From Prevotellaceae bacterium (GTDB lineage Bacteria > Bacteroidota > Bacteroidia > Bacteroidales > UBA932): 8,017 nt of DNA. Below are positions 1-6,418 of the stretch, in pieces. Numbering within the stretch: the stretch's first letter is position 1; each line of letters starts with the position of its first letter. The translations under genes were made by a program, and so were the position numbers. The DNA is taken from assembly GCA_031257455.1 (NCBI GenBank), contig JAIROQ010000126.1, positions 1 to 8,017 on the forward strand, given 5' to 3'. A model generated the notes under the pieces. That model saw only the letters and a program-made list of their open reading frames with translations, was not told the origin of the DNA and did not search any database.

Positions 1-599
1 TACTGCAAAAAACCTACCGGTTGTACCAAAATAACCGTTTGCTTGTCCGTTAGGCCTAACAGTTTTGATAGTTCGTTCTGTTTAAAAGAGCCGCGGGCAA
101 CAGTTCCCAAGCCTTCGGAGGCGGCAAACAGATAAATGTTTTGCGAAATGTAACCGCTCGAAATGCGTGCGCTCTCTACTGATGACTTGTTCAAGTCGGC
201 GACCAGAATAATCGACAACGCCGCATTATTGCTGATGTCCGGCTGTCCGAGGGCTTCCTTGAAGTCGCCTTTGGCAATGGATTTCAAATGATGCTGCTTG
301 GCGTCATAAAAATAAATGCCCTCATCAAGCAGCACGTACAATTCCATTTCCTGACGGTTCATAGCAGTCGGGACTGTGCGTTTATCGTACCGGTTGAAAC
401 CGTTGGCTACCCACAGTAAGTTGGACAACTGTTGCGCGGGCATTTCTTTTTTTACATACGACCGTTCGGAACGGCGCAAATTAACCGTTTCCAAGAATGA
501 TTTGCCTCCCGTTTTTTGCGGCGGAAGCAGGTTAATGTCCTGTGCCTGCACTGTGGCGACAAAGCAGAACAATGCGAATAATAAAAATCCTTTTTTCAT
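1..599 (-). CDS. Exported SagB/ThcOx-type nitroreductase-like flavoprotein (stop codon cut by window edge)
   Basis: Reading the minus strand from the ATG at 599-597 gives 199 codons without a stop, ending ...VGFLQ followed by TA at the window edge. Related Bacteroidota proteins end in VGYPK or similar, so TA is probably the first two bases of TAA or TAG and the protein is about 199 residues. Residues 1-20 (MKKGFLLFALFCFVATVQAQ) form a clear signal peptide. The mature part shows the FMN-binding nitroreductase pattern: NLRRSERSY near residues 41-49, the LSNLLWVANGFNR segment, TAMNRQEMELYVLLDEGIYFYD, and a late SEGLGTVARGSF. The family binds FMN and does NAD(P)H- or substrate-linked redox chemistry; the substrate here is unknown. 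There is no neighbouring peptide-cyclodehydratase gene, so a bacteriocin-oxidase role is not supported. Family is well supported, exact role is not. Confidence 0.85.
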   Translation of the reverse strand, partial: MKKGFLLFALFCFVATVQAQDINLLPPQKTGGKSFLETVNLRRSERSYVKKEMPAQQLSNLLWVANGFNRYDKRTVPTAMNRQEMELYVLLDEGIYFYDAKQHHLKSIAKGDFKEALGQPDISNNAALSIILVADLNKSSVESARISSGYISQNIYLFAASEGLGTVARGSFKQNELSKLLGLTDKQTVILVQPVGFLQ

Positions 600-630
600 A
601 ATTGTATTTTTTTTGATTGATAAAGTGATG

Positions 631-662
631 TAAAAATAATAATAATTACTGTCCCACACAAA
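631..662 (-). promoter_or_regulatory. Candidate promoter of the nitroreductase-like gene
   Basis: On the minus strand TTTG (659-662) is followed after 20 bp by TATTTTTA (631-638). This matches seven of eight positions of the Bacteroidota -7 box TAnnTTTG with a suitable -33 element. It would give a leader of about 25-30 nt before the ATG at 599. The AT-rich context makes a chance match possible. Confidence 0.4.
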
Positions 663-671
663 CATTTTTTG

Positions 672-679
672 TATATTTG
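672..679 (+). promoter_or_regulatory. -7 box upstream of the T9SS cargo gene
   Basis: TATATTTG at 672-679 is an exact match to the Bacteroidota -7 consensus TAnnTTTG. No clear TTG lies at -33; the nearest is CTG at 649-651. Transcription would start near 685, leaving a leader of about 10 nt before the ATG at 696. The box lies downstream of an alternative in-frame TTG start at 669, which therefore cannot be used from this promoter. It partly overlaps the divergent promoter of the left gene. Confidence 0.55.
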
Positions 680-695
680 TGCAATAAATTGCAGT

Positions 696-2699
696 ATGCA
701 GAAAATTTTAGTTATCGTTGCGCTTGTGTTTGCGTGTCCCGCTTTGCGGGCGCAGGAAATAGTAACCGGCTTGTATATTAACCGGCTCGCCCGGCCGCAG
801 CCCGCGACAGGGAATACCGGGCAATTACAACTTTATTCGCAAAGCGCAACGCTGCAAGCAGCCTCTTTCTTAGAGTTGCCGTTTGTAGATGATTTTGCGG
901 AAAACAATCCATGGCCAAATCCTGCGTTGTGGGAAAGCAAAGGCGTATTTGTCAATACCAATTACGGCATTCATGCGCCTACTGTGGGCGTAGCCACCTT
1001 TGATGCGCAGGACGACAAGGGGCATATTTATAACCATATCAGCCAATCGCCTGCCGGAAGCGATACACTCGCCAGCCGCGCCCTTAACCTGCAAGGAAAA
1101 GCGAACGTGGTGTTGAGTTTTTTTTACCAGCCCGGCGGCATCGGCGACCTGCCGGAAAGTAATGACTCGTTGAAACTGGAATTTTTTTCGGCTAACGGAA
1201 ACCGGTGGGAATCCGTATGGATGGCCTCAGCCAACGAACGGGACGACAGTGTGAACGAAAACTATCGCATCCCCGACAACAGTTTTAGTTATAAAAATGA
1301 TACTATAAACACCAAATTCCGTTACGTAGCGCTGGCTATAGATGAACCGGATTTTTTGCACAGCCGTTTCCGTTTCCGTTTTGTAAATCTGGCCAGCATG
1401 GCCAACAGTCCCGTACCGGGGCGTGAAAGTAACTGCGACCACTGGCATATCGATTTTGTGTATCTCAACGACCACCGCACGGTAACCGATTCGCTGCTGC
1501 CCGATGTGGCTATCTGCGAACCGCAACCCCCGCTGACGCAAGTCTATTCATCCATACCGGCCAACCATTTGAACAGTATTGATGCGCAACGGCAACTGTT
1601 CGGCGATTTTTTGCAATTCACACTGACCTACCAAAATCTCGGATGGAGTACGAATAATATCGCCCGCCGCTTTGCCATTACGCCGCTTGCCGGCAGTCAT
1701 TCATATCCCGAAGAATATTCGGGCGGGTCGGAAAATATTTTTACCGGGCAAAAATTTGTGAACAACTACTCGTTCGAATTATACGATTTTTCCGCTGCCG
1801 GCGACTCGGCGGCATTTGAAATAAAGAGCTACCTGATTACCGATAATAACCCGGATCCACTGCGCACAGCCTTGCGGAATAATGATACTACACGCTATAT
1901 CCAGCAATTCTACAACCATTACAGTTACGATGACGGCACTGCCGAAAACGGTTACGGATTATTCGGCACCGGCACGGCTAACGGGCAAGTGGCCGTGCGC
2001 TTCACGCCTTACCTGACCGACAGTTTGCGCGCACTCAGCATGTATTTTAATTTAGCGCGCGACAGCGCTAATGCAAAAAGTTTCCGCGTGGTTGTTTGGG
2101 CGGATAACAACGGACTGCCGGGCAAAAAATTGTTTGAACAAAAAGTAAATTCGCCTACTTTCAGCGATGGGTTGAACCGGTTTATCCTCTACAAACTGCC
2201 GGAAGCCATTGAAATAAAACGCGGGCAACCGTTCTATATCGGATGGGAACAGCTGTCCGAAACATTCCTGAATATAGGTTATGATGCAAACAGTACGCCC
2301 GGCGGTATTACTTTTTACTACATCAACAACACGTGGTATCCTTCGCTGTATACAGGCGCATTGATGCTCCGCCCGGTATTCGGCAAGGCGTCCGGCATTC
2401 CCGCCGATGCTGTGCCGCTGGCGCCGGATGCTGTGCAATCCGCCGCGCCAAATGTGACCCTTTTTCCAAATCCCGCCCGGGACGTGGTAAATATACGTTA
2501 TGACACCGAAACCGAAGGCAGTATTGTTCCTGCCGCCTGCCGCATTGAGTTGTTCGATATGAGCGGACGGTTTGTACGCACCGTTACGACTACGAACGGC
2601 AGCTTTTCCGTACAGGGATTGGAAAATGGCCTCTACATGTTGCGCATCCTCGAAAACAACCAACTCAAAACTACGCGGAAAATCTTAGTGCAGCGATAG
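696..2699 (+). CDS. Secreted T9SS cargo protein with type A sorting domain
   Basis: Encodes 667 residues from the ATG at 696. An upstream in-frame TTG at 669 was rejected because it puts nine polar residues before the signal peptide and precedes the -7 box. Residues 1-20 (MQKILVIVALVFACPALRAQ) are a signal peptide. The N-terminal part contains a motif common in large Bacteroidota surface proteins (LPFVDDF...ALWESKGVFVN...GVATFD) and then a beta-rich, jelly-roll-like segment. Near residue 410 a second beta-rich domain starts at YDDGTAENGYG. Residues about 586-667 are a typical type A sorting domain: LFPNPARD, IELFDMSGRFVRTV, LENGLYMLRI and a basic end TTRKILVQR. The protein should cross the outer membrane through T9SS and be anchored or released after removal of this domain. 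No catalytic motif was recognised. Only 44 bp separate it from the convergent gene, with no strong terminator, only a weak imperfect palindrome near 2728-2740. Confidence 0.9.
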   Translation: MQKILVIVALVFACPALRAQEIVTGLYINRLARPQPATGNTGQLQLYSQSATLQAASFLELPFVDDFAENNPWPNPALWESKGVFVNTNYGIHAPTVGVATFDAQDDKGHIYNHISQSPAGSDTLASRALNLQGKANVVLSFFYQPGGIGDLPESNDSLKLEFFSANGNRWESVWMASANERDDSVNENYRIPDNSFSYKNDTINTKFRYVALAIDEPDFLHSRFRFRFVNLASMANSPVPGRESNCDHWHIDFVYLNDHRTVTDSLLPDVAICEPQPPLTQVYSSIPANHLNSIDAQRQLFGDFLQFTLTYQNLGWSTNNIARRFAITPLAGSHSYPEEYSGGSENIFTGQKFVNNYSFELYDFSAAGDSAAFEIKSYLITDNNPDPLRTALRNNDTTRYIQQFYNHYSYDDGTAENGYGLFGTGTANGQVAVRFTPYLTDSLRALSMYFNLARDSANAKSFRVVVWADNNGLPGKKLFEQKVNSPTFSDGLNRFILYKLPEAIEIKRGQPFYIGWEQLSETFLNIGYDANSTPGGITFYYINNTWYPSLYTGALMLRPVFGKASGIPADAVPLAPDAVQSAAPNVTLFPNPARDVVNIRYDTETEGSIVPAACRIELFDMSGRFVRTVTTTNGSFSVQGLENGLYMLRILENNQLKTTRKILVQR

Positions 2700-2743
2700 C
2701 TGTCCCCTCTGTTGCACTACGGGTACTTTACATTGTAAAATTT

Positions 2744-3775
2744 CTACTTGTTTCGAACGCAACGAATATAAGCATTACAAGTACCACAACAGCCCGAAGC
2801 GCTTGTGCTCCCTGCAGGCAAAGATGGCGTATTACTACATCCGCATCCCAAGTGGCAACAAAGGTAATATTGTGTATTAGTGCTACAATTACAACTTTGG
2901 TCAATTGTACCGGCGCCAGCTGCCCAAAGGTAATTACCACTTGCATAACACAAGTTTAATTCCGCATTATAATTCCACATTTGTTTTAATTCAGTTGTTG
3001 TTGGCAAGCGCCATCCTGCCGGACATTGATTCCGGTTAGCATACAGCATGGGACCAATTTCGGTAGGATAAACTTCAAAATTAAGCGCAGATAAATCCCT
3101 GCAATAACCATTATATTCCGTCAGCCCGGCACAACAACCAACAGGGCTTGCCGGCTCGTCTTTCAGGCCACATCTATAGCCGGGACATTGGGTAGCATCG
3201 GTTATAGCAGTTATATTTCCTCCGGAATAAGTATAATCGTCTATAGAAATAGAACCATTGATGACAAAAGGTGTTGTCCCTTTTAACGTATAAGTTCCAT
3301 TGGAATAACTTCCGCTTGTGATGTTGGCATTCGGCGGGTAATCGGTGGCATATGCACAGGCGTTAAATCTGGCAGGCGTTCCGCTATGTAAAGTTACTTT
3401 AACCGTTGCTGCAAAAGCGCTGGTAGTATTGGTTGCTGTTCCGTTTACCCATATGCCGCGCGTATTCCCGCTTACAACCGTATGCGTAAGCGATGAATAT
3501 TGATTGCCGCTACCGGCGGTAACTGTTGCGGCGCTTGGTATAAGTGTGGCAGGCGACCAACTGCCTAATGTGTTTACGCCGGTGACAGGCTGTATATCTA
3601 CAAATACCCACACTTCATCGCGATGAGTGGCATCGTTGCCTTTCCACGACAAATCAAATGTTACCACTTTTGTTGAGTAATCTACTTCGGTATTTGTAAT
3701 AGTTACCGGAATGGTGCGCTGTGCGCTTGCAACAACACTTGCAAGCATTGTGAAAAGAAAGAAAAGTTTTTTCAT
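2744..3775 (-). CDS. Secreted cysteine-rich protein with FISUMP-like C-terminal domain
   Basis: Encodes 343 residues. Residues 1-19 (MKKLFFLFTMLASVVASAQ) are a signal peptide with an ASA cleavage site; there is no lipobox cysteine and no T9SS sorting domain. Residues about 21-175 form a beta-rich domain starting ITNTEVDYSTKVVTFDLSW, with VWVFVDIQPV and W-S-P-A-T-L. Residues about 250-343 contain NQCPAGWRLPTTTELKQMW and the terminal YIRCVRNK, the two hallmarks of the Fibrobacter succinogenes major paralogous domain (FISUMP, TIGR02145) and similar C-type-lectin-like folds. Seventeen of its 18 cysteines lie in residues 197-339, including three CC pairs, so multiple disulfides in the periplasm or outside are likely. 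The function is unknown; binding to a surface ligand is an inference from the fold. It is expressed from a very long structured leader (3776-4139). Confidence 0.85.
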   Translation of the reverse strand: MKKLFFLFTMLASVVASAQRTIPVTITNTEVDYSTKVVTFDLSWKGNDATHRDEVWVFVDIQPVTGVNTLGSWSPATLIPSAATVTAGSGNQYSSLTHTVVSGNTRGIWVNGTATNTTSAFAATVKVTLHSGTPARFNACAYATDYPPNANITSGSYSNGTYTLKGTTPFVINGSISIDDYTYSGGNITAITDATQCPGYRCGLKDEPASPVGCCAGLTEYNGYCRDLSALNFEVYPTEIGPMLYANRNQCPAGWRLPTTTELKQMWNYNAELNLCYASGNYLWAAGAGTIDQSCNCSTNTQYYLCCHLGCGCSNTPSLPAGSTSASGCCGTCNAYIRCVRNK

Positions 3776-4139
3776 AATTGTACTTATTAAAGTTTTTAAT
3801 TTTATTGTCTATATTCTAAAAATCTATGTTCTGTTTTTTCGCAGCATCAGGGTTGTTTCCAAACACAAACCTTTTCTAAAAAACAACCCCTCGCTACGAT
3901 TTTTTATTCGCTGCCAATTATTACGTTTCTATTTTTATTTTATTAAGCTATTACTAAAAATGAAACGTGAACTTCAAACTTATCATATCCTGAGGCTCTG
4001 AGAAACCTATACTAAAAAAACAAGCGAAAGCCCACGTTTTATGTGGTATTTTAGCTATATCCTTTTTAGTATTGAGAAATTTCTCAGATTTCAGAATATG
4101 GTTATAACTTTTTATTTTATTTTTAAAAGAACGTCAATA
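3776..4139 (-). promoter_or_regulatory. Long structured 5' leader, left copy (putative regulatory RNA)
   Basis: About 364 nt lie between the predicted transcription start and the ATG at 3775, far longer than the other leaders here. In transcript order I see five stem-loops also present in the right leader. P1: GAAAT/ATTTC, 4092-4076. P2: ten perfect outer pairs, 4063-4072 with 4009-4018, capped by CCAC/GTGG (4046-4043 with 4035-4032). P3: AGGU, eight-nt loop, GCCU (4008-3993). P4: CGUUUC/GAAACG (3967-3962 with 3929-3924). P5: GUAGC/GCUGC closing a long GGGUUGUUU/AAACAACCC stem (3897-3841). P5 is followed by A-rich sequence, not a U-tract, so it is not a standard terminator; control of translation or mRNA stability is more likely. 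The structure is inferred by eye from two copies. No known riboswitch family was recognised. Confidence 0.65.
3880..3919 (-). repeat. 40-nt perfect inverted repeat, left copy
   Basis: The reverse complement of 3880-3919 is identical to 7890-7929 at all 40 positions, with a mismatch immediately outside each end. It begins AATTGGCAGCG and ends GAGGGGTTGTTTT, covering the segment between P4 and P5 and the 5' arm of P5. It is the most conserved part of the two leaders. Confidence 0.95.
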
Positions 4140-4144
4140 TGGAA

Positions 4145-4175
4145 CAAATATAACTATATTTTTTCTATCTGCAAA
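4145..4175 (-). promoter_or_regulatory. Bacteroidota promoter for the FISUMP-like gene
   Basis: On the minus strand TTTG (4172-4175) is followed after exactly 19 bp by TATATTTG (4145-4152), a full match to the Bacteroidota consensus. Its position sets the leader at about 364 nt. The right leader has the same TTTG-N19-TATATTTG arrangement. Confidence 0.75.
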
Positions 4176-4211
4176 TTTTTTTTCGTTACGCGTGAAGCGA
4201 AATGTGTAAAG

Positions 4212-4370
4212 CGTAAGTCATAAGTCGTAAGTCGCGACAAATGCAGTGGCGCAAGCCAAATCTGTAAATCCGTAAATTCGTAAATCCGTAAATTCTTTTG
4301 GCGTCAACTTAAATCTTTAAATTTTTGAATTTTTAAATCTTTAAATTGGCGCAAGCCTGAATCTGTAAAT
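4212..4370. repeat. Cluster of short tandem and direct repeats
   Basis: Three runs of short tandem repeats are packed here. A 7-bp unit (CGTAAGT/CATAAGT) occurs three times at 4212-4232. An 8-bp unit of type TCCGTAAA occurs about 4.4 times at 4261-4295. A second 8-bp unit of type TCTTTAAA occurs four times at 4314-4345. A composite direct repeat, TGGCGCAAGCC plus AATCTGTAAAT, occurs at 4247-4269 and again at 4347-4370, exactly 100 bp later at its start. The end of the second copy supplies part of the TTG used as -33 element of the purM promoter. No coding potential is evident between 4176 and 4415. Confidence 0.85.
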
Positions 4371-4397
4371 TGAATTCGGAAAAAACCATTATCTTTG
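4370..4397 (+). promoter_or_regulatory. Promoter of the purM gene
   Basis: TTG at 4370-4372 and TATCTTTG at 4390-4397 are separated by 17 bp; the -7 box fits TAnnTTTG exactly. Transcription would start near 4403, about 13 nt before the ATG at 4416. No Shine-Dalgarno sequence is seen, which is usual for this phylum. Confidence 0.65.
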
Positions 4398-4415
4398 TGT
4401 TGAATTTAAGCATTT

Positions 4416-5579
4416 ATGAATAGATACGAACAACGCGGTGTATCGGCCACCAAAGAAGAGGTACACCGGGCGATAAAGAATATTGACAAAGGTATTTTTC
4501 CCCACGCATTTTGCAAAATTATTCCCGACTTCCTCACGGGCGACCCCGATTATTGTATAGTGATGCACGCAGACGGCGCCGGCACTAAATCCGCGCTGGC
4601 CTACGCCTATTGGCGCGAAACGGGCGACATGAGCGTCTGGAGGGGCATTGCGCAAGACGCCATTGTGATGAACCTGGACGACCTCCTGTGTGTCGGCGTT
4701 ACAGATAATATTTTACTTTCTTCTACCATCGGGCGGAATAAACTGCTGATACCGGGAGAGGTGATTGCCGCCGTTATCAACGGCACGCAGGCTTTCGCGG
4801 ACGACATGCAACGGCTTGGCATCGGCCTGCATTTGTGCGGCGGCGAAACGGCAGACGTGGGCGACCTCGTGCGCACCATCATTGTGGACAGTACGGTTAC
4901 CGCCCGCATCCGGCGCAGCGACATTATCGACAATGCACGCATAACTGCCGGCGATGTGATTGTGGGGTTGGCCTCGTCCGGGCAGGCAACCTACGAAACG
5001 GAATACAATAGCGGCATGGGCAGCAACGGGCTTACATCCGCCCGCCACGATATATTCGCTCGCTACCTGGCTGCGGCCTATCCCGAGACATTCGACAGCG
5101 GCCTCCATGAAGACTTGGTGTACACGGGCAGCAAGCGGCTGACCGACATCGAGCCTGTCACCGGCATGACTTATGGAAAATTGGCGCTGTCGCCCACGCG
5201 CACTTATGCGCCGGTTATCCGCGAGGTATTGCAAAAATACCGCCCGTATATTCACGGGATGGTGCACTGTTCCGGCGGCGCACAAACCAAAGCGTTGCAC
5301 TTTGTAAACAATGTGCATATCATAAAGGACAACCTCTTTCCGCCGCCGCCGTTATTTGCGGCCATTCAGGCGGAGAGCCGCACCGGTTGGCGGGAAATGT
5401 ATAAAGTTTTCAACATGGGGCATCGCATGGAATTATACGTACCGGAAACAATAGCCGGCACGCTGGTTGCCCTCTCAAAAAAATATGCGGTGGACGCCCG
5501 CATCATCGGCCGCGTAGAGCCCGCTGCCGGAGCGCATTTGACAATTAAAACCCTCCGGGATGTTTTTCATTATGAATAA
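4416..5579 (+). CDS. purM: Phosphoribosylformylglycinamidine cyclo-ligase (AIR synthase), Bacteroidota type
   Basis: Encodes 387 residues. PurM closes the imidazole ring of 5-aminoimidazole ribonucleotide from FGAM using ATP, the fifth step of cytosolic purine synthesis. The N-terminus RYEQRGVSATKEEVHRAI and the segment MHADGAGTKSALAYAYW (residues 50-66) match the long Bacteroidota form. Also visible are MNLDDLLCVGVTDNILLSSTIGRNK (85-109), the GGETADVGDLVRT signature (142-154), MGSNGLTSARHDIF (201-214), HGMVHCSGGAQTKALHF (280-296) and VFNMGHRMELYVP (331-343). These belong to the ATP-binding, glycine-rich PurM/ThiL/SelD-type fold. Length is normal for this form and about 40 residues longer than E. 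coli PurM. The start is set by the promoter just upstream and by the conserved N-terminus. It is followed by 197 bp with inverted repeats, so co-transcription with the exonuclease gene is uncertain. Confidence 0.93.
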   Translation: MNRYEQRGVSATKEEVHRAIKNIDKGIFPHAFCKIIPDFLTGDPDYCIVMHADGAGTKSALAYAYWRETGDMSVWRGIAQDAIVMNLDDLLCVGVTDNILLSSTIGRNKLLIPGEVIAAVINGTQAFADDMQRLGIGLHLCGGETADVGDLVRTIIVDSTVTARIRRSDIIDNARITAGDVIVGLASSGQATYETEYNSGMGSNGLTSARHDIFARYLAAAYPETFDSGLHEDLVYTGSKRLTDIEPVTGMTYGKLALSPTRTYAPVIREVLQKYRPYIHGMVHCSGGAQTKALHFVNNVHIIKDNLFPPPPLFAAIQAESRTGWREMYKVFNMGHRMELYVPETIAGTLVALSKKYAVDARIIGRVEPAAGAHLTIKTLRDVFHYE

Positions 5580-5776
5580 AATTTTTTTGGTATATCCGTT
5601 TTTTATAATAATTTTGTACGCTTTTATTGATAAACGGACGTCCGTTTATTGTACTTCTCGAAATAAAAGCAATACTGTTACAACGTATCTGCCGGTAACA
5701 GTAAACTTAAAATATATTTATGATGTGAATCAAAAATCTATGCTGGGGTAGGTTTAGCGCAGTGTTGAACTAAAAT
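5580..5776. other. Spacer between purM and the exonuclease gene, with weak promoter-like sites
   Basis: This 197-bp AT-rich spacer holds nested inverted repeats at 5595-5670 (listed separately). Two imperfect -7 boxes lie after them: TATATTTA at 5713-5720 and TAGGTTTA at 5749-5756, each with seven of eight matches but no convincing -33 element. One of them could drive the exonuclease-methyltransferase pair. An open frame 5572-5751 with a hydrophobic start overlaps the purM stop; I do not call it a gene. Confidence 0.5.
5595..5670. repeat. Nested inverted repeats with a 20-bp perfect palindrome
   Basis: ATAAACGGACGTCCGTTTAT at 5630-5649 is a perfect palindrome. It is enclosed by GCTTTTATT (5620-5628) and AATAAAAGC (5662-5670), giving a larger imperfect hairpin. 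TCCGTTT occurs also at 5595-5601, so AAACGGA (5632-5638) can pair either with that upstream copy or with 5641-5647, two alternatives that exclude each other. No U-tract follows, so a classical terminator is not clear; a protein-binding operator or an attenuator are options. Confidence 0.8.
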
Positions 5777-6415
5777 ATGTTAAATTTTATCAAGCGAACG
5801 AAAGAACCGTCTTTTGTGATTACTAAAACGATTGACTCCAATTTGCCGTTAGCCTATTTTGAAGGTAAAATAGCAGTAGTGGAAAATGAAAAACAGGTGC
5901 TAAAAGCGATGCACTATTTGAACACGCAGCAAACAATAGGCTTTGATACCGAAACCAAGCCGCTGTTTATTCCCGGCAAACGCAACGGCAATCCGGTAGC
6001 TTTACTGCAACTGTCCACCGACAGGCGCGCTTACCTGTTCCGCCTGAACAAGCTGGGCATGCCTGCCGCCCTCCGCGAATTGATGAGCAATAAACACATA
6101 TTAAAAGTCGGGGCGGCTATTCACGAAGATTTGCGCCAACTGCAAGCGCTCGCCCCTTTCAAAGCCGCCGGATTTGTAGATATCCAGCGCATCGTGCAGC
6201 ATTACGGGATAGAAGATAAAGGCGTGAAAAAATTAGCGGCTATCGTCCTGCAAATACATATATCCAAAAGCCAGCAATTGTCCAACTGGGAAAACCCGGT
6301 ACTGACAAAATCCCAATGCCGTTATGCAGCAACAGACGCATGGGTATGCCGCGAAATATTTTTGCGCCTGCAAAGAATAAAAAACCTTACCCCGGCAGAA
6401 CTGTACCTGCGCTAA
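5777..6415 (+). CDS. DEDDy-type 3'-5' exonuclease (RNase D-like domain)
   Basis: Encodes 212 residues forming a single DnaQ-like exonuclease domain. The three DEDD motifs are intact: ExoI with D57 and E59 in GFDTET, ExoII with D118 in GAAIHEDLRQL, and ExoIII with Y183 and D187 in YAATDAW, which places it in the DEDDy (RNase D/WRN-like) subclass. The segment ISKSQQLSNWENPVLTKSQ is typical of RNase D-like proteins. These enzymes remove nucleotides from 3' ends with two metal ions; whether this one acts on RNA or DNA cannot be read from the sequence. It lacks the HRDC domains of full RNase D, as is usual for the short Bacteroidota form. The ATG at 5777 is chosen because the next ATG would remove the N-terminal conserved LPLAYFEGKIAVV region. 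The gene ends 3 bp before the rRNA methyltransferase, suggesting coupled expression and a possible shared role in RNA processing. Confidence 0.9.
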   Translation: MLNFIKRTKEPSFVITKTIDSNLPLAYFEGKIAVVENEKQVLKAMHYLNTQQTIGFDTETKPLFIPGKRNGNPVALLQLSTDRRAYLFRLNKLGMPAALRELMSNKHILKVGAAIHEDLRQLQALAPFKAAGFVDIQRIVQHYGIEDKGVKKLAAIVLQIHISKSQQLSNWENPVLTKSQCRYAATDAWVCREIFLRLQRIKNLTPAELYLR

Positions 6416-6418
6416 TTC

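Noticed and set aside
669..695. TTG start at 669 for the T9SS cargo protein.
   Set aside because: It would add nine residues before a complete signal peptide and lies upstream of the -7 box at 672-679; the ATG at 696 fits better.
2744..3000. Possible diversity-generating retroelement target at the 3' end of the FISUMP-like gene (C-type-lectin-like fold ending in IRCVR).
   Set aside because: There is no reverse transcriptase, no template repeat of this region in the window and no clear run of AAY codons. The fold alone is not evidence.
3711..4001. Plus-strand open frame of 96 codons antisense to the left leader.
   Set aside because: It runs across the start of the minus-strand secreted gene and its AT-rich leader, and its product is a low-complexity F/I/K-rich sequence with no family likeness.
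4041..4223. Plus-strand open frame of 60 codons.
   Set aside because: It overlaps the minus-strand promoter and leader, ends inside the tandem repeats, and shows only low-complexity aromatic and lysine-rich content.
5572..5751. Small frame starting MNKIFLVYPFFIIILYAF that overlaps the purM stop.
   Set aside because: The hydrophobic start could be a membrane segment, but the frame runs through the palindrome and AT-rich spacer, has no recognisable family and no clear translation signal. Not excluded, just unsupported.
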